64,000 nt of DNA. Origin: Streptomyces sindenensis (GTDB lineage Bacteria > Actinomycetota > Actinomycetes > Streptomycetales > Streptomycetaceae). Location of the stretch: positions 62,001-126,000 of the forward strand of contig NZ_BMSG01000008.1 in NCBI RefSeq assembly GCF_014649035.1, written 5' to 3'. Each line of letters opens with the position of its first letter. Position 1 is the first letter of the stretch. The position numbers and the translations under genes are program-made. The notes under the pieces were generated by a model. It worked only from the letters and a program-made list of their open reading frames with translations. It had not been told where the DNA came from and did no database searches. Of the stretch, positions 48,321 through 56,320 are shown one piece after another.

Positions 48321-48727
48321 GGTTGTCCTCCCAGTTCGCAGCGGGGCGCCGGACCACCGGGCAGGTCGGCCGACGCCTCCAGTTCGGCTCGGGCGAGCTG
48401 GGCGCCGACCTCGGCGCGCACCGACGTGAGCCGGCCGATCAGCGCGTCCAGCTCGGCCAGCTTGTACCGGTAGACGGCGAGCGAGGCGGGGCAGGAGTCG
48501 CCGGCCGGGTGGCCGGCGCGCAGGCAGTCGACGAAGGGCCTCGTCTCCTCCAGGTCGAACCCGAAGTCCTGCAGGGTCCGGATCTGCTGGAGGAGGCGCA
48601 GGTCGCCCTCGTCGTAACTGCGGTAGCCGTTCTCCGCGCGCCGCGCGGGCAGCAGCCCGCGCGACTCGTAGTAGCGGAGTGTCCGCGTCGTCGTCCCGGC
48701 CCGTTCGGCCAGCTCCCCGATTCGCAT
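48317..48727 (-). CDS. MerR family regulator, likely thiol/redox-responsive
   Basis: A 136-residue MerR protein. The winged HTH is RIGELAERAGTTTRTLRYYES, then GLLPARRAENGYRSYDE. A dimerisation helix and a C-terminal sensor region follow with C68, C79 (VDCLRAGHPAGDSC) and one more cysteine near the end. The spaced cysteines could bind metal or form a disulfide; there is no SoxR-type CxxCxC cluster. It lies directly upstream of trxA (ATGA overlap). The region just before its ATG has a 19-bp-spacer promoter with a dyad, so it probably autoregulates. The coding start is about 6 bases from the predicted -10, implying a leaderless mRNA. Confidence 0.88.
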   Translation of the reverse strand: MRIGELAERAGTTTRTLRYYESRGLLPARRAENGYRSYDEGDLRLLQQIRTLQDFGFDLEETRPFVDCLRAGHPAGDSCPASLAVYRYKLAELDALIGRLTSVRAEVGAQLARAELEASADLPGGPAPRCELGGQP

Positions 48728-48733
48728 GGGAAG

Positions 48734-48764
48734 AACGTATTCCTTGACGCCGACGTCAACGCAA
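48734..48764 (-). promoter_or_regulatory. Predicted MerR-type promoter/operator for merR-trxA
   Basis: Read on the minus strand: a -35-like TTGCGT (48759-48764), a 19-base spacer, then a -10-like TACGTT (48734-48739). The spacer holds the perfect dyad TTGACG-4-CGTCAA (48744-48759, touching the -35). A 19-bp spacer with a central dyad is the diagnostic layout of MerR-activated promoters. The ATG begins 6 bases past the -10. Confidence 0.6.
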
Positions 48765-48827
48765 GGGCGAAGGCGAAGGCGAAGGCGTCGGCTTCGGGGC
48801 CGGTGGCGGGGCCGGGAGCCGGGGGCG

Positions 48828-50129
48828 TCAGCTGCCCTGCGTCGCGGACCGCCGGCGCACGGCCCAGACGATGCCGCCGCCCGCCGCCAGCGCGGCGGCC
48901 GCCATGCCGATGAGCGGCGCGGTGGAGTCCGAACCGGTCGCCGCGAGGTTGCCGCCGGTCTGCGGGGTGGCGCCGCCGGTGGTCGGACCGCCCGTGACGG
49001 TGGAGCCGCCGGAGGAGCCGGCCGTCCCGCCGGTGCTGCCCGTGGAGCCGGTGGTGCCGGAGCCGCCCGTGGACGAGGAGCCGCCGGTGGAGCCGGAGGA
49101 ACCGGTGGAGCCGTTGGAGCCGGAGGAGCCTGCCGTGCCCTCGTCCTCGCCGGTGTCGATCACGATCTGCGCGGTGTCGTTCTCGGCGTTCCGGTCGAAG
49201 GGGCGCTCCTGGCCGGTGAAGGAGACCTCGCCGGTGGTGCGGCCGACCGCCTTGTCGACGCGCAGGACGAAGGGGTAGCTCTCGCCGCCGTTCACGTCCA
49301 CCCAGGACTGGGAGGTCCCGCAGCGGTAGTGGGTCTTGGTGACCGCGTCGCAGAATCCGTGCGGCTTGACGACGGACGTTCCCTTCGGGATGCGGATGTC
49401 GACGGTGGTCACGCTCTCGTCGCGCGTGCCCTGGACGCGGGCGGGGCCGTTGTTGGTGAACTTCACCGTCGCGGTGACCTTCTTCCCGACCTCCCCCTTC
49501 TGCTCGTCGCCGGTCAGGGCGAAGTCCGCGGTGTTCGCGGCGGTGACGTCGGCCTCGGCGACCGGCTCGGGGTGGTTCGTCCGGTCGGCGTCGGTGGCCG
49601 GGCCCTTCTCGACCAGGGTGAGCGGGTCGCCGGTGCCGGGCACCGGGTCGGTGGTGCCGCCGTCGCCCGGGCCGGGCTCCTCCACGCCGACCGTCACCCG
49701 CAGGTCGTCGCGGAACGCGGAGTCGAGCGCCTTGAGCGACACGGGCTTCGCCGTGCCGTAGAGGACGCCCGGCTTCAGCGGCTGCTCGATCCGGCAGGAG
49801 GCGACGTTCGACGCGGGCATCTCGTCGTGGGAGTTGACGGTGTAGTACGTGCAGTTCTCGTACGTCTCGTCGGCCTTCAGGCCCGGAGACACCTCGTACG
49901 TCACCCAGGCCTCCGGGACCTCCGCGGTCCCCTTGTTGAGGAAGGTCAGCGGGGCCGAGAAGGAGCTGCCGGGCTGAACCCCCTTGACCGGCGCGATCGT
50001 TCCGACGCCGAGGTCCGGCTCCGGGTCGGCGGCGAGCGCCGGCACGGCGCCCAGCGCCACCAGTGCTGCGGCGGCCACGGCGGCGGTCCCGCCGCGCAGG
50101 GTACGGCTGCGGGAAGGGGCGATACGCAT
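48828..50129 (-). CDS. LAXTG-anchored cell-surface protein (sortase E substrate)
   Basis: A 433-residue surface protein. It has a signal peptide ending VPALAA and an ordered ectodomain of about 300 residues with DUF11/Ig-like beta repeats. A long Ser/Gly/Thr linker follows (many GSTGGSS-type steps), then the sorting signal LAATG (395-399) before a hydrophobic helix and RRR. The LAXTG form points to class E sortase. Only two pairs of cysteines are seen in the ectodomain. ATG 50129 follows AAGGA. The function on the wall is unknown; it is not a chaplin (no chaplin domain). It is monocistronic, with a tandem repeat tract upstream of its promoter region. Confidence 0.82.
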   Translation of the reverse strand: MRIAPSRSRTLRGGTAAVAAAALVALGAVPALAADPEPDLGVGTIAPVKGVQPGSSFSAPLTFLNKGTAEVPEAWVTYEVSPGLKADETYENCTYYTVNSHDEMPASNVASCRIEQPLKPGVLYGTAKPVSLKALDSAFRDDLRVTVGVEEPGPGDGGTTDPVPGTGDPLTLVEKGPATDADRTNHPEPVAEADVTAANTADFALTGDEQKGEVGKKVTATVKFTNNGPARVQGTRDESVTTVDIRIPKGTSVVKPHGFCDAVTKTHYRCGTSQSWVDVNGGESYPFVLRVDKAVGRTTGEVSFTGQERPFDRNAENDTAQIVIDTGEDEGTAGSSGSNGSTGSSGSTGGSSSTGGSGTTGSTGSTGGTAGSSGGSTVTGGPTTGGATPQTGGNLAATGSDSTAPLIGMAAAALAAGGGIVWAVRRRSATQGS

Positions 50130-50267
50130 GGAAGTCCTTCGGTCGGGGGGCGCTGTCGTGGGACGCACGGGGGCTGACTGCGGTCCTTCACCTCTCAAGA
50201 CCGGTGCCGGTCGGAGCGGGTTGTGCCTTCCGTGACACTCGTGACAGAACACGGACACAAGGGACCA
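50130..50267. other. Upstream region of the LAXTG protein gene
   Basis: 138 bases between the start of the LAXTG protein gene and the repeat tract. They should hold the gene's promoter, but no clear hexamers were seen. Confidence 0.35.
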
Positions 50268-50381
50268 GTACCGGCCATGGACGCGGCAGCCGTACCGGCC
50301 ACGGACGCGGGCACCGGTACGGCCGCCGACCCGTGGCACCGGTACGGCCGCAGACCCGTGGCATCTGCACGGCCGCCGACG
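50268..50381. repeat. Five-unit degenerate minisatellite, 24-25 bp units
   Basis: Unit starts are at about 50268, 50292, 50316, 50341 and 50366. Each unit keeps a GTACCGGCC or GGTACGGCCG-type core followed by a GACGCG/GACCCG segment. Units 3 and 4 differ at one or two positions. The tract lies between the LAXTG protein gene (upstream side) and the dctA terminator and encodes no recognisable protein. Confidence 0.7.
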
Positions 50382-50418
50382 CGAGGACACCCGTACCGGG
50401 GGGATACGGGTGTCCTCG
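50382..50418. terminator. Hairpin terminator after dctA
   Basis: A perfect 14-bp stem, CGAGGACACCCGTA (50382-50395) with its complement (50405-50418), and a 9-base loop. It is 24 bases past the minus-strand dctA stop. Confidence 0.8.
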
Positions 50419-50441
50419 GGTGGGGGGCTCGGTGGCGCGGG

Positions 50442-51812
50442 TCAGACCTTCGCGGGCTGTTCGGCGGGCGCGCTGTCCCGCTGCTCGGGTACCTCGTCGG
50501 AGGGGGCCGGGCCGTGGCCGTCGTCGACGAGGGTCTTCTCGTCGAACGGGATCCGGCCGGCCAGCACCTCGCCCACCCGGTCCTTGTCGATCTCCTTGGT
50601 CCAGTGGCCGACCAGCACCGTGGCGACCGCGTTGCCCGCGAAGTTGGTCAGGGCGCGGGCCTCGCTCATGAAGCGGTCGATGCCGACGATCAGGCCGACG
50701 CCGTCGACGAGTTCGGGGCGGTGCGACTGGAGGCCGCCCGCCAGGGTCGCCAGGCCCGCGCCGGTCACACCGGCCGCGCCCTTGGAGGCGATGACCATGA
50801 AGACCAGCAGCGAGATCTGCTCGCCCGCGCTCAGCGGGTCACCCATCGCGTTGGCGATGAAGAGCGAGGACATCGTGAGGTAGATCGCGGTGCCGTCGAG
50901 GTTGAAGGAGTAGCCGGTCGGCACGGTGATGCCGACGACGGGCTTGCTGACGCCCATGTGCTCCATCTTCGCGATCAGCCGCGGCAGCGCCGACTCGGAG
51001 GAGGAGGTGGAGAGGATCAGCAGGAACTCGCGGCCCAGGTACTTCAGCAGCGAGAACAGGTTCACCCCGGCGATCATGCGGAGCAGCGCGCCGAGCACGA
51101 CGAAGACGAAGAGCGCGCAGGTGACGTAGAAGCCGATCATGATGATCGCCAGGGACTTCAGGGCGTCGAGGCCGGTCTCGCCGACCACCGCGGCGATCGC
51201 GCCGAACGCGCCGACCGGGGCGGCCCACATGATCATGGCGAGGATACGGAAGACGAGGCGCTGGATGTGGGTGATGCCACGGATGATCGGCTCACCGGCC
51301 CTGCCCATCGCCTGGAGCGCGAAGCCCGCGAGGAGCGCGACGAGGAGGGTCTGGAGGACCTCGCCCTCGGTGAAGGCGGAGACGATCGTGGTCGGGATGA
51401 TGCCGAGCAGGAAGTCCGCGGTGGACTCGCCGCCGCCCCCGGCCTGCTCCGCGCCCGCCTCGCGGGCGGCCTCCGTGATGTGGAGGGTGGAGCCGGGCTC
51501 CAGGAAGTTGCCGACGAGCAGGCCGATGGCGAGGGCCACGGTCGACATGACCAGGAAGTAGCCCAGCGCCAGACCGCCGACCGCGCCGACCTTGGCGGCC
51601 TTGCGGACCGAGCCGACGCCCAGGACGATCGTGCAGAAGATGATCGGCGAGATCATCATCTTGATCAGGTTCACGAATCCGGCGCCGATGGGCTTCAGCT
51701 CGACGGCCACCCCGGGGGCCGCGAAGCCCACCAGGATGCCGAGCGCCACGGCGGCGATCACGGCGATGTACAGGTAGTGGGTGCGGTCCCGTTGTCTGGC
51801 TGCCACAGCCAT
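50442..51812 (-). CDS. dctA: C4-dicarboxylate transporter DctA (DAACS family)
   Basis: A 456-residue sodium/proton-dicarboxylate symporter. Family motifs are LILSTSSSESALPRL (serine-rich hairpin), VPTGYSFNLDGTAIYLTM and GVTGAGLATLAG (second hairpin). Eight transmembrane helices and two re-entrant loops are expected. The length matches E. coli DctA (428) with a short acidic C-terminal tail. It imports succinate, fumarate and malate. The start is ATG 51812. It is divergent from a CitA/DcuS-type sensor kinase and regulator, the classical arrangement in which that system induces dctA. Confidence 0.93.
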   Translation of the reverse strand: MAVAARQRDRTHYLYIAVIAAVALGILVGFAAPGVAVELKPIGAGFVNLIKMMISPIIFCTIVLGVGSVRKAAKVGAVGGLALGYFLVMSTVALAIGLLVGNFLEPGSTLHITEAAREAGAEQAGGGGESTADFLLGIIPTTIVSAFTEGEVLQTLLVALLAGFALQAMGRAGEPIIRGITHIQRLVFRILAMIMWAAPVGAFGAIAAVVGETGLDALKSLAIIMIGFYVTCALFVFVVLGALLRMIAGVNLFSLLKYLGREFLLILSTSSSESALPRLIAKMEHMGVSKPVVGITVPTGYSFNLDGTAIYLTMSSLFIANAMGDPLSAGEQISLLVFMVIASKGAAGVTGAGLATLAGGLQSHRPELVDGVGLIVGIDRFMSEARALTNFAGNAVATVLVGHWTKEIDKDRVGEVLAGRIPFDEKTLVDDGHGPAPSDEVPEQRDSAPAEQPAKV

Positions 51813-51984
51813 GGTGGGGCTCCTCGGCTCGGTCAGGGGGTTGCGCCCCCGTCCCTGGGGGCTTCGGTGACTATCCACCGGCCTGTGACCCCGGTCACCC
51901 TTGCGTTCATATCGTTCACAGTCTTCTTCCGGCCGACCGGGAGACCGCTGGGAGCCTCCGGCCGGGCCGGGCAGACTGTGAGGT
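51813..51984. promoter_or_regulatory. dctA / two-component system divergent control region
   Basis: The 172-base gap holds a perfect inverted repeat GTGACC-CC-GGTCAC (51885-51898), a direct repeat CGTTCA at 51904-51909 and 51913-51918 (9-base period), and a GCCCCC/GGGGGC hairpin near 51845-51862. These are candidate sites for the adjacent CitB/DcuR-type regulator or for catabolite control. Confidence 0.5.
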
Positions 51985-53688
51985 ATGCGCCTCCCCCGTA
52001 CCCGTCCCCGCAGCCTGGCGGGCCAGCTCTTCGCCATGCAGGTCGTGCTCATCGCCGCCGTCGTGGCCGGGTGCGCCGTGTTCGCGTACGTCTCCGGCAG
52101 CGCGCAGGCCGAGGAGACGGCCGCCCGGCAGGTGCGGGTGGCGGCCCTCGCCGTGGCCGATTCCCCCTCCGTACGCGAGGCGATCCGCACCCCGGACCCG
52201 TCCGCCGCGCTCCAGCCGTACGCGGAGCGGGTGCGCGAGGACACCGGGATCACCTTCGTCACGATCATGGACACCGAACGGGTGCGCTGGACGCATCCGG
52301 ACACCAGCCAGATCGGGGACACCTTCCTCGGCAACACGGCGAAGGCCCTGCGCGGGCAGACCTTCACCGAGACGTACACCGGCACGCTGGGCCCCTCGAT
52401 ACGGGTGGTGACCCCGATCCGCGACGACGGGAGGATCGTCGGCCTGGTCAGCGCGGGCATCACCGTGGACCGGGTCTCCTCGCAGGTACGGGAGCAGCTC
52501 GGCGCCCTCGCGCTGGCGGCTGGCGGGGCGCTGGCCCTCGGCGGGATCGGCACGTACGTGATCAACGCCCGGCTGCGGCGGCACACGCACGGCATGAACG
52601 CGGCCGAGCTGAGCCGGCTGCACGACTACCACCAGGCCACCCTGCACGCGGTGCGCGAGGGGCTGCTGATGCTGGACGGGCGGCGGCGGATCGTGCTGGT
52701 CAACGACGCCGGGCGGGAGCTGCTGGGCCTGGAGCCGGACGCGGAGGCGGTCGGCCGGACGGTCGACGAGCTGGCCCTGCCCGCACCGCTGACCGGGGCG
52801 CTGCTGGCGTCGGAGTCCCGGGTGGACGAGCTGCACCTCACGGCGGACCGGGTGATCGTGGTCAACACCCGTCCGGTGGTGGGCGGTGAGCAGCGGGGCA
52901 CGGTGGTGACCCTGCGGGACCACACCGAGCTCCAGGCGCTGACCGGCGAGCTGGACTCCGAGCGCGGTTTCACGCAGGCGCTGCGGTCCCAGGCCCACGA
53001 GGCGGCGAACCGGCTGCACACCGTGGTGTCGCTGATCGAGCTGGGCCGGGTGGAGGAGGCGGTGGACTTCGCGACGGCGGAGCTGGAGCTGGCCCAGGTG
53101 CTGACCGACCGAGTGGTGGGGGCGGTGGAGGAACCGGTGCTGGCTGCGCTGCTGCTCGGCAAGGCGGCCCAGGCGAACGAACGCGGGGTGGAGCTGGTGC
53201 TCGCGGAGGACAGCCTGATCGACGACGGGGCGCTGCCGCCGTCGCCGGCCCAGCGGGATCTGGTGACGATTCTGGGCAATCTGATCGACAACGCGGTGGA
53301 CGCCGCGTCGGAGGGCCCCGGGAGTGCGGAGGAGGCGGGGTCCGATGTGCCCGGGCCCCGGACGGCCGGGGGTCCGGCGGGGCGGGCCCGGGTGACGGTG
53401 ACCGCGCTCGCGGACGAGCGGGAGCTGCTGCTGCGGGTCGCGGACACCGGGGCGGGCATCGGACCGGAGGCGGCGGACGAGGTGTTCCGGCGGGGCTGGT
53501 CGACGCACGGGGCGGGGCGCGGCCTCGGTCTGGCGCTGGTCCGGCAGGCGGCGCACCGCAACGGGGGCACGGTGGAGCTGGACGCGGGTCCGGACGGCGG
53601 CGCGCGGTTCACCGTACGGCTGCCGCTCGGGGACCGCAGGGCGGGGACGCCGGCGGCCGAGGCCCGGGTGAAGGAGGTCACGGCGTGA
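51985..53688 (+). CDS. CitA/DcuS-type sensor histidine kinase
   Basis: A 567-residue sensor kinase. One transmembrane helix (about 15-40) is followed by an extracytoplasmic PDC/sCache domain (to about 170) and a second helix. A PAS domain follows (LHAVREGLLMLDGRRR...). The DHp-like phosphoacceptor region is SQAHEAANRLHTVVSLIELG, the SpoB-type box specific to CitA/DcuS kinases. The HATPase has NLIDNAVDA, DTGAGIG and GRGLGLALV. This class senses di- or tricarboxylates outside the cell. It is coupled by a GTGA overlap to its response regulator and divergent from dctA, so C4-dicarboxylate is the likely ligand. Confidence 0.92.
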   Translation: MRLPRTRPRSLAGQLFAMQVVLIAAVVAGCAVFAYVSGSAQAEETAARQVRVAALAVADSPSVREAIRTPDPSAALQPYAERVREDTGITFVTIMDTERVRWTHPDTSQIGDTFLGNTAKALRGQTFTETYTGTLGPSIRVVTPIRDDGRIVGLVSAGITVDRVSSQVREQLGALALAAGGALALGGIGTYVINARLRRHTHGMNAAELSRLHDYHQATLHAVREGLLMLDGRRRIVLVNDAGRELLGLEPDAEAVGRTVDELALPAPLTGALLASESRVDELHLTADRVIVVNTRPVVGGEQRGTVVTLRDHTELQALTGELDSERGFTQALRSQAHEAANRLHTVVSLIELGRVEEAVDFATAELELAQVLTDRVVGAVEEPVLAALLLGKAAQANERGVELVLAEDSLIDDGALPPSPAQRDLVTILGNLIDNAVDAASEGPGSAEEAGSDVPGPRTAGGPAGRARVTVTALADERELLLRVADTGAGIGPEAADEVFRRGWSTHGAGRGLGLALVRQAAHRNGGTVELDAGPDGGARFTVRLPLGDRRAGTPAAEARVKEVTA

Positions 53689-54359
53689 TCAGGGTGCTGG
53701 TGGTGGAGGACGATCCGGTGGCCGCCGACGCCCACCAGATGTACGTGGAGCGGGTGGAGGGGTTCACCGTGAGCGCGGTGGCGCACACCCGGGCGGCGGC
53801 GGTCCGCGCGCTGGAGCGGACCCCGGTGGACCTGCTGCTGCTCGATCTCTATCTGCCCGACGGGCACGGGCTCGGGCTGCTGCGCTCGCTGCGCGCCTCC
53901 GGCCACGGGGCCGATGTGATCGCGGTGACCTCGGCCCGGGATCTGGCGGTGGTACGGGAGGGGGTGTCGCTGGGCGTCGTGCAGTACGTGCTGAAGCCGT
54001 TCACGTACCCCACGCTGCGGGACCGGCTGGTGCGGTACGCGGAGTTCCGGGGCGTCGCCGGGGAGGCGAGCGGTCAGGAGGAGGTGGACCGGGCGCTGGG
54101 CGCGCTGCGGGTCGCGCATCCGGCCGCGCTGCCCAAGGGGCTCAGCGGACCGACGCTGGAGGGGGTGACCCGGGTGCTGAAGGAGTCCCCGGAAGGGGTG
54201 ACGGCGGCCGCCGCCGGGGAGCGTCTGGGCATCTCCCGGATCACGGCCCGGCGGTATCTGGAGCATCTGGTGACCGTCGGCAGCGCCGCGAGGCGTCCGC
54301 ACTACGGGCAGGTCGGCCGACCGGAGTTGCACTACAGCTGGCTGGCCGCCGGGCGCTGA
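53685..54359 (+). CDS. CitB/DcuR-type response regulator
   Basis: A 224-residue regulator. The receiver domain has VLVVEDDPVAADAH and phospho-acceptor D in LLLLDLYLPDGHG. The C-terminal DNA-binding domain is the CitB/DcuR type, with a helix-turn-helix GVTAAAAGERLGISRITARRYLEHL. GTG 53685 overlaps the kinase stop. It should activate dctA across the divergent region, where repeats CGTTCA and GTGACC/GGTCAC are found. A nested hairpin-like repeat follows the gene. Confidence 0.92.
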   Translation: MIRVLVVEDDPVAADAHQMYVERVEGFTVSAVAHTRAAAVRALERTPVDLLLLDLYLPDGHGLGLLRSLRASGHGADVIAVTSARDLAVVREGVSLGVVQYVLKPFTYPTLRDRLVRYAEFRGVAGEASGQEEVDRALGALRVAHPAALPKGLSGPTLEGVTRVLKESPEGVTAAAAGERLGISRITARRYLEHLVTVGSAARRPHYGQVGRPELHYSWLAAGR

Positions 54360-54384
54360 CCAGCCGGAGGACCAGCGTTCGGCA

Positions 54385-54446
54385 AGCGCTTTCCGGAGAG
54401 TTTTTACGCTCTGGAGGGCTCTCCCGGGGGCGGGGAAGAAAGCGCT
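54385..54446. repeat. Nested inverted repeats downstream of the response regulator gene
   Basis: An outer pair AGCGCTTTC (54385-54393) and GAAAGCGCT (54438-54446) encloses an inner CCGGAGAG / CTCTCCCGG stem with one bulge, around TTTTTACG. The inner stem may end the two-component operon; the outer palindromic half-sites could bind a regulator of the downstream XRE gene. Confidence 0.5.
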
Positions 54447-54540
54447 GGTGGGGCGGGTTTCCCATACCGCCCGCGCGGTTCGCGGCTGGAGGTTCCTACG
54501 AAGCGTGTTCTGTGGGGAACGTACCGTAGCCAGGGCGGAA

Positions 54541-55245
54541 ATGGACTCCTACGGTGGGCCCGTGCACCCCACCCCGCCCTTCAACGCCCCCGCCGCGCGC
54601 CGTCTCCGCGAGGCACTGGGCATGGCTCCCGGTCATGTCGCCTACGGGCTCGCCGCCCAGTACGGACTCCGGATCAGCGCAGAGACCGTCATCGCCTGGG
54701 AGCGCGGCATCGCGACCCCCGGGGAACGCGAGCTGACCGCCCTCGCCGGTGTCCTGTGGTGCGCGCCCGGGGAGCTGCTGGCCGCCGCGGCCACCTTGCG
54801 CGAGCACCGGATGACCCGGGACCTGACCGTGGACGAGCTGGCCCGGCAACTGGGGATGACCGGCGCCTCGTACCTGCGGATGGAGCAGTCCGGACGCTGG
54901 CGGGGCAACGAGAAGCAGTCGGCGGCGCTGTGCCGGGCGCTGGGGCTGACGGCGGCCCAGTTCCTGACGGCGACGGGCCGCGACGAGGAGCTGGCGGGGT
55001 TGCTGAGCAGCGCGGTCACCACGCGCTGGCAGGCGTACGTCCGGCCGGTGGCCAAGATCGTGCCGCTGGACCGGGCGCTGATCCAGGACGTGCTGGAACA
55101 GCTGCACACCGACTACCAGGCCCTGATGGTCTCGACGCTCAGCTGGAGCAGCACGGGCCAGGAGCGCTCCGGATCCACGGGCGACGCGGGCCGGGCGTTC
55201 CTGGCCCGCGTGGTGGAGCAGTTCTGGCGGACCGCCGGGATATGA
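54541..55245 (+). CDS. XRE-family DNA-binding protein with two HTH units
   Basis: A 234-residue regulator. It contains two successive helix-turn-helix regions: residues about 12-70 (RRLREALGMAPGHVAYGLAAQYG and ISAETVIAWERGIATPGERE) and about 85-140 (LTVDELARQLGMTGASYLRMEQSG). A helical C-terminus with conserved aromatic residues follows. Such two-HTH proteins are common in Streptomyces, and their ligands are unknown. ATG 54541 is chosen; GTG 54562 is also possible. It converges on pfkA, with a hairpin between them. A role in regulating the neighbouring central-carbon genes is possible but unsupported. Confidence 0.78.
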   Translation: MDSYGGPVHPTPPFNAPAARRLREALGMAPGHVAYGLAAQYGLRISAETVIAWERGIATPGERELTALAGVLWCAPGELLAAAATLREHRMTRDLTVDELARQLGMTGASYLRMEQSGRWRGNEKQSAALCRALGLTAAQFLTATGRDEELAGLLSSAVTTRWQAYVRPVAKIVPLDRALIQDVLEQLHTDYQALMVSTLSWSSTGQERSGSTGDAGRAFLARVVEQFWRTAGI

Positions 55246-55247
55246 CT

Positions 55248-55268
55248 CCGCACGGGCCGCCCGTGCGG
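55248..55268. terminator. Bidirectional hairpin between XRE gene and pfkA
   Basis: A perfect 9-bp stem, CCGCACGGG with CCCGTGCGG, and a 3-base loop, between convergent stops at 55245 and 55295. Confidence 0.7.
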
Positions 55269-55294
55269 CCCGTGCGGTTCACCGGTGAGGGGTC

Positions 55295-56320
55295 CTAGAA
55301 GACCGACTCGGCCTCGTCCATGCGGTCGGTGGGCACCCGCTTGAGCTGGGTGACGGCCTCGGCGAGCGGGACCATCGCGATGTCGGTGCCGCGCAGGGCG
55401 GTCATCCGGCCGAACTCACCGCGGTGCACGGCCTCCACCGCGTGCCAGCCGAAGCGGGTGGCGAGCACCCGGTCGTACGCGGTGGGCGTGCCGCCGCGCT
55501 GGACATGGCCGAGAATGACCGGCCGGGCCTCCTTGCCGAGCCGGGTCTCCAGCTCGATGGCGAGGCGGTTGCCGATGCCCTGGAAGCGTTCGTGGCCGTA
55601 CTGGTCGATCTCGCCCTTGGCGTACGGCATGGAGCCCTCGGCCGGGTGTGCGCCCTCGGCGACGCAGATGACGGCGAACTTCTTGCCGCGCGCGAACCGT
55701 TCCTCGACCATCTTGACCAGGTCGTCGACCTCGAAGGGGCGCTCGGGCAGGCAGATGCCGTGGGCGCCGCCGGCCATCCCGGACTCCAGCGCGATCCAGC
55801 CGGCGTGCCGGCCCATGACCTCGACGACCATCACGCGCTGGTGGGACTCGGCGGTGGTCTTCAGACGGTCTATGGCCTCGGTCGCGACGCCCACCGCCGT
55901 GTCGAACCCGAACGTGCGGTCGGTGGAGGAGATGTCGTTGTCGATGGTCTTCGGGACGCCGACGACCGGCATCCCGGCGTCGGAGAGCATGCGGGCCGCG
56001 GTGAGCGTGCCCTCGCCGCCGATCGGGATGAGCGCGTCGATGCCGTAACGGCGGGCCAGCTCCTCGCAGTTCTCGGCGGCCTCGCGCAGCCGGTCGCGCT
56101 CCAGGCGGGCCGAGCCGAGGATGGTGCCGCCGCGGGCGAGAATGCCGCTGACCGCGTTGAGGTCGAGGGGGCGGAAGTGGCCGTCGAGCAGCCCCTTGAA
56201 GCCGTCCTCGAAGCCGATGACCTCGTCGCCGTGACCGACGACGGCCCGGTGGACGACCGACCGGATCACTGCGTTCAGGCCGGGGCAGTCGCCGCCCGCG
56301 GTGAGAATGCCGATGCGCAT
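55295..56320 (-). CDS. pfkA: 6-phosphofructokinase (ATP-type, PfkA)
   Basis: A 341-residue phosphofructokinase. It has ILTAGGDCPGLNAV at the N-terminus, GGEGTL at the nucleotide site, PKTIDNDI at the sugar-phosphate/catalytic site, and MGRHAGWIAL. The Gly in GGEGT (position 104 in E. coli numbering) fits ATP use, while the Lys in PKTIDND is the residue of PPi enzymes; this mix is known in actinobacterial ATP-PFKs. It makes fructose-1,6-bisphosphate in glycolysis. ATG 56320 follows CAGGAG. It is divergent from pta-ackA. Confidence 0.9.
   Translation of the reverse strand: MRIGILTAGGDCPGLNAVIRSVVHRAVVGHGDEVIGFEDGFKGLLDGHFRPLDLNAVSGILARGGTILGSARLERDRLREAAENCEELARRYGIDALIPIGGEGTLTAARMLSDAGMPVVGVPKTIDNDISSTDRTFGFDTAVGVATEAIDRLKTTAESHQRVMVVEVMGRHAGWIALESGMAGGAHGICLPERPFEVDDLVKMVEERFARGKKFAVICVAEGAHPAEGSMPYAKGEIDQYGHERFQGIGNRLAIELETRLGKEARPVILGHVQRGGTPTAYDRVLATRFGWHAVEAVHRGEFGRMTALRGTDIAMVPLAEAVTQLKRVPTDRMDEAESVF

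Noticed and set aside
48765..48800. Short GAAGGC hexamer run upstream of the MerR promoter
   Set aside because: Simple low-complexity repeat in a GC-rich gap; no dyad or link to a feature.
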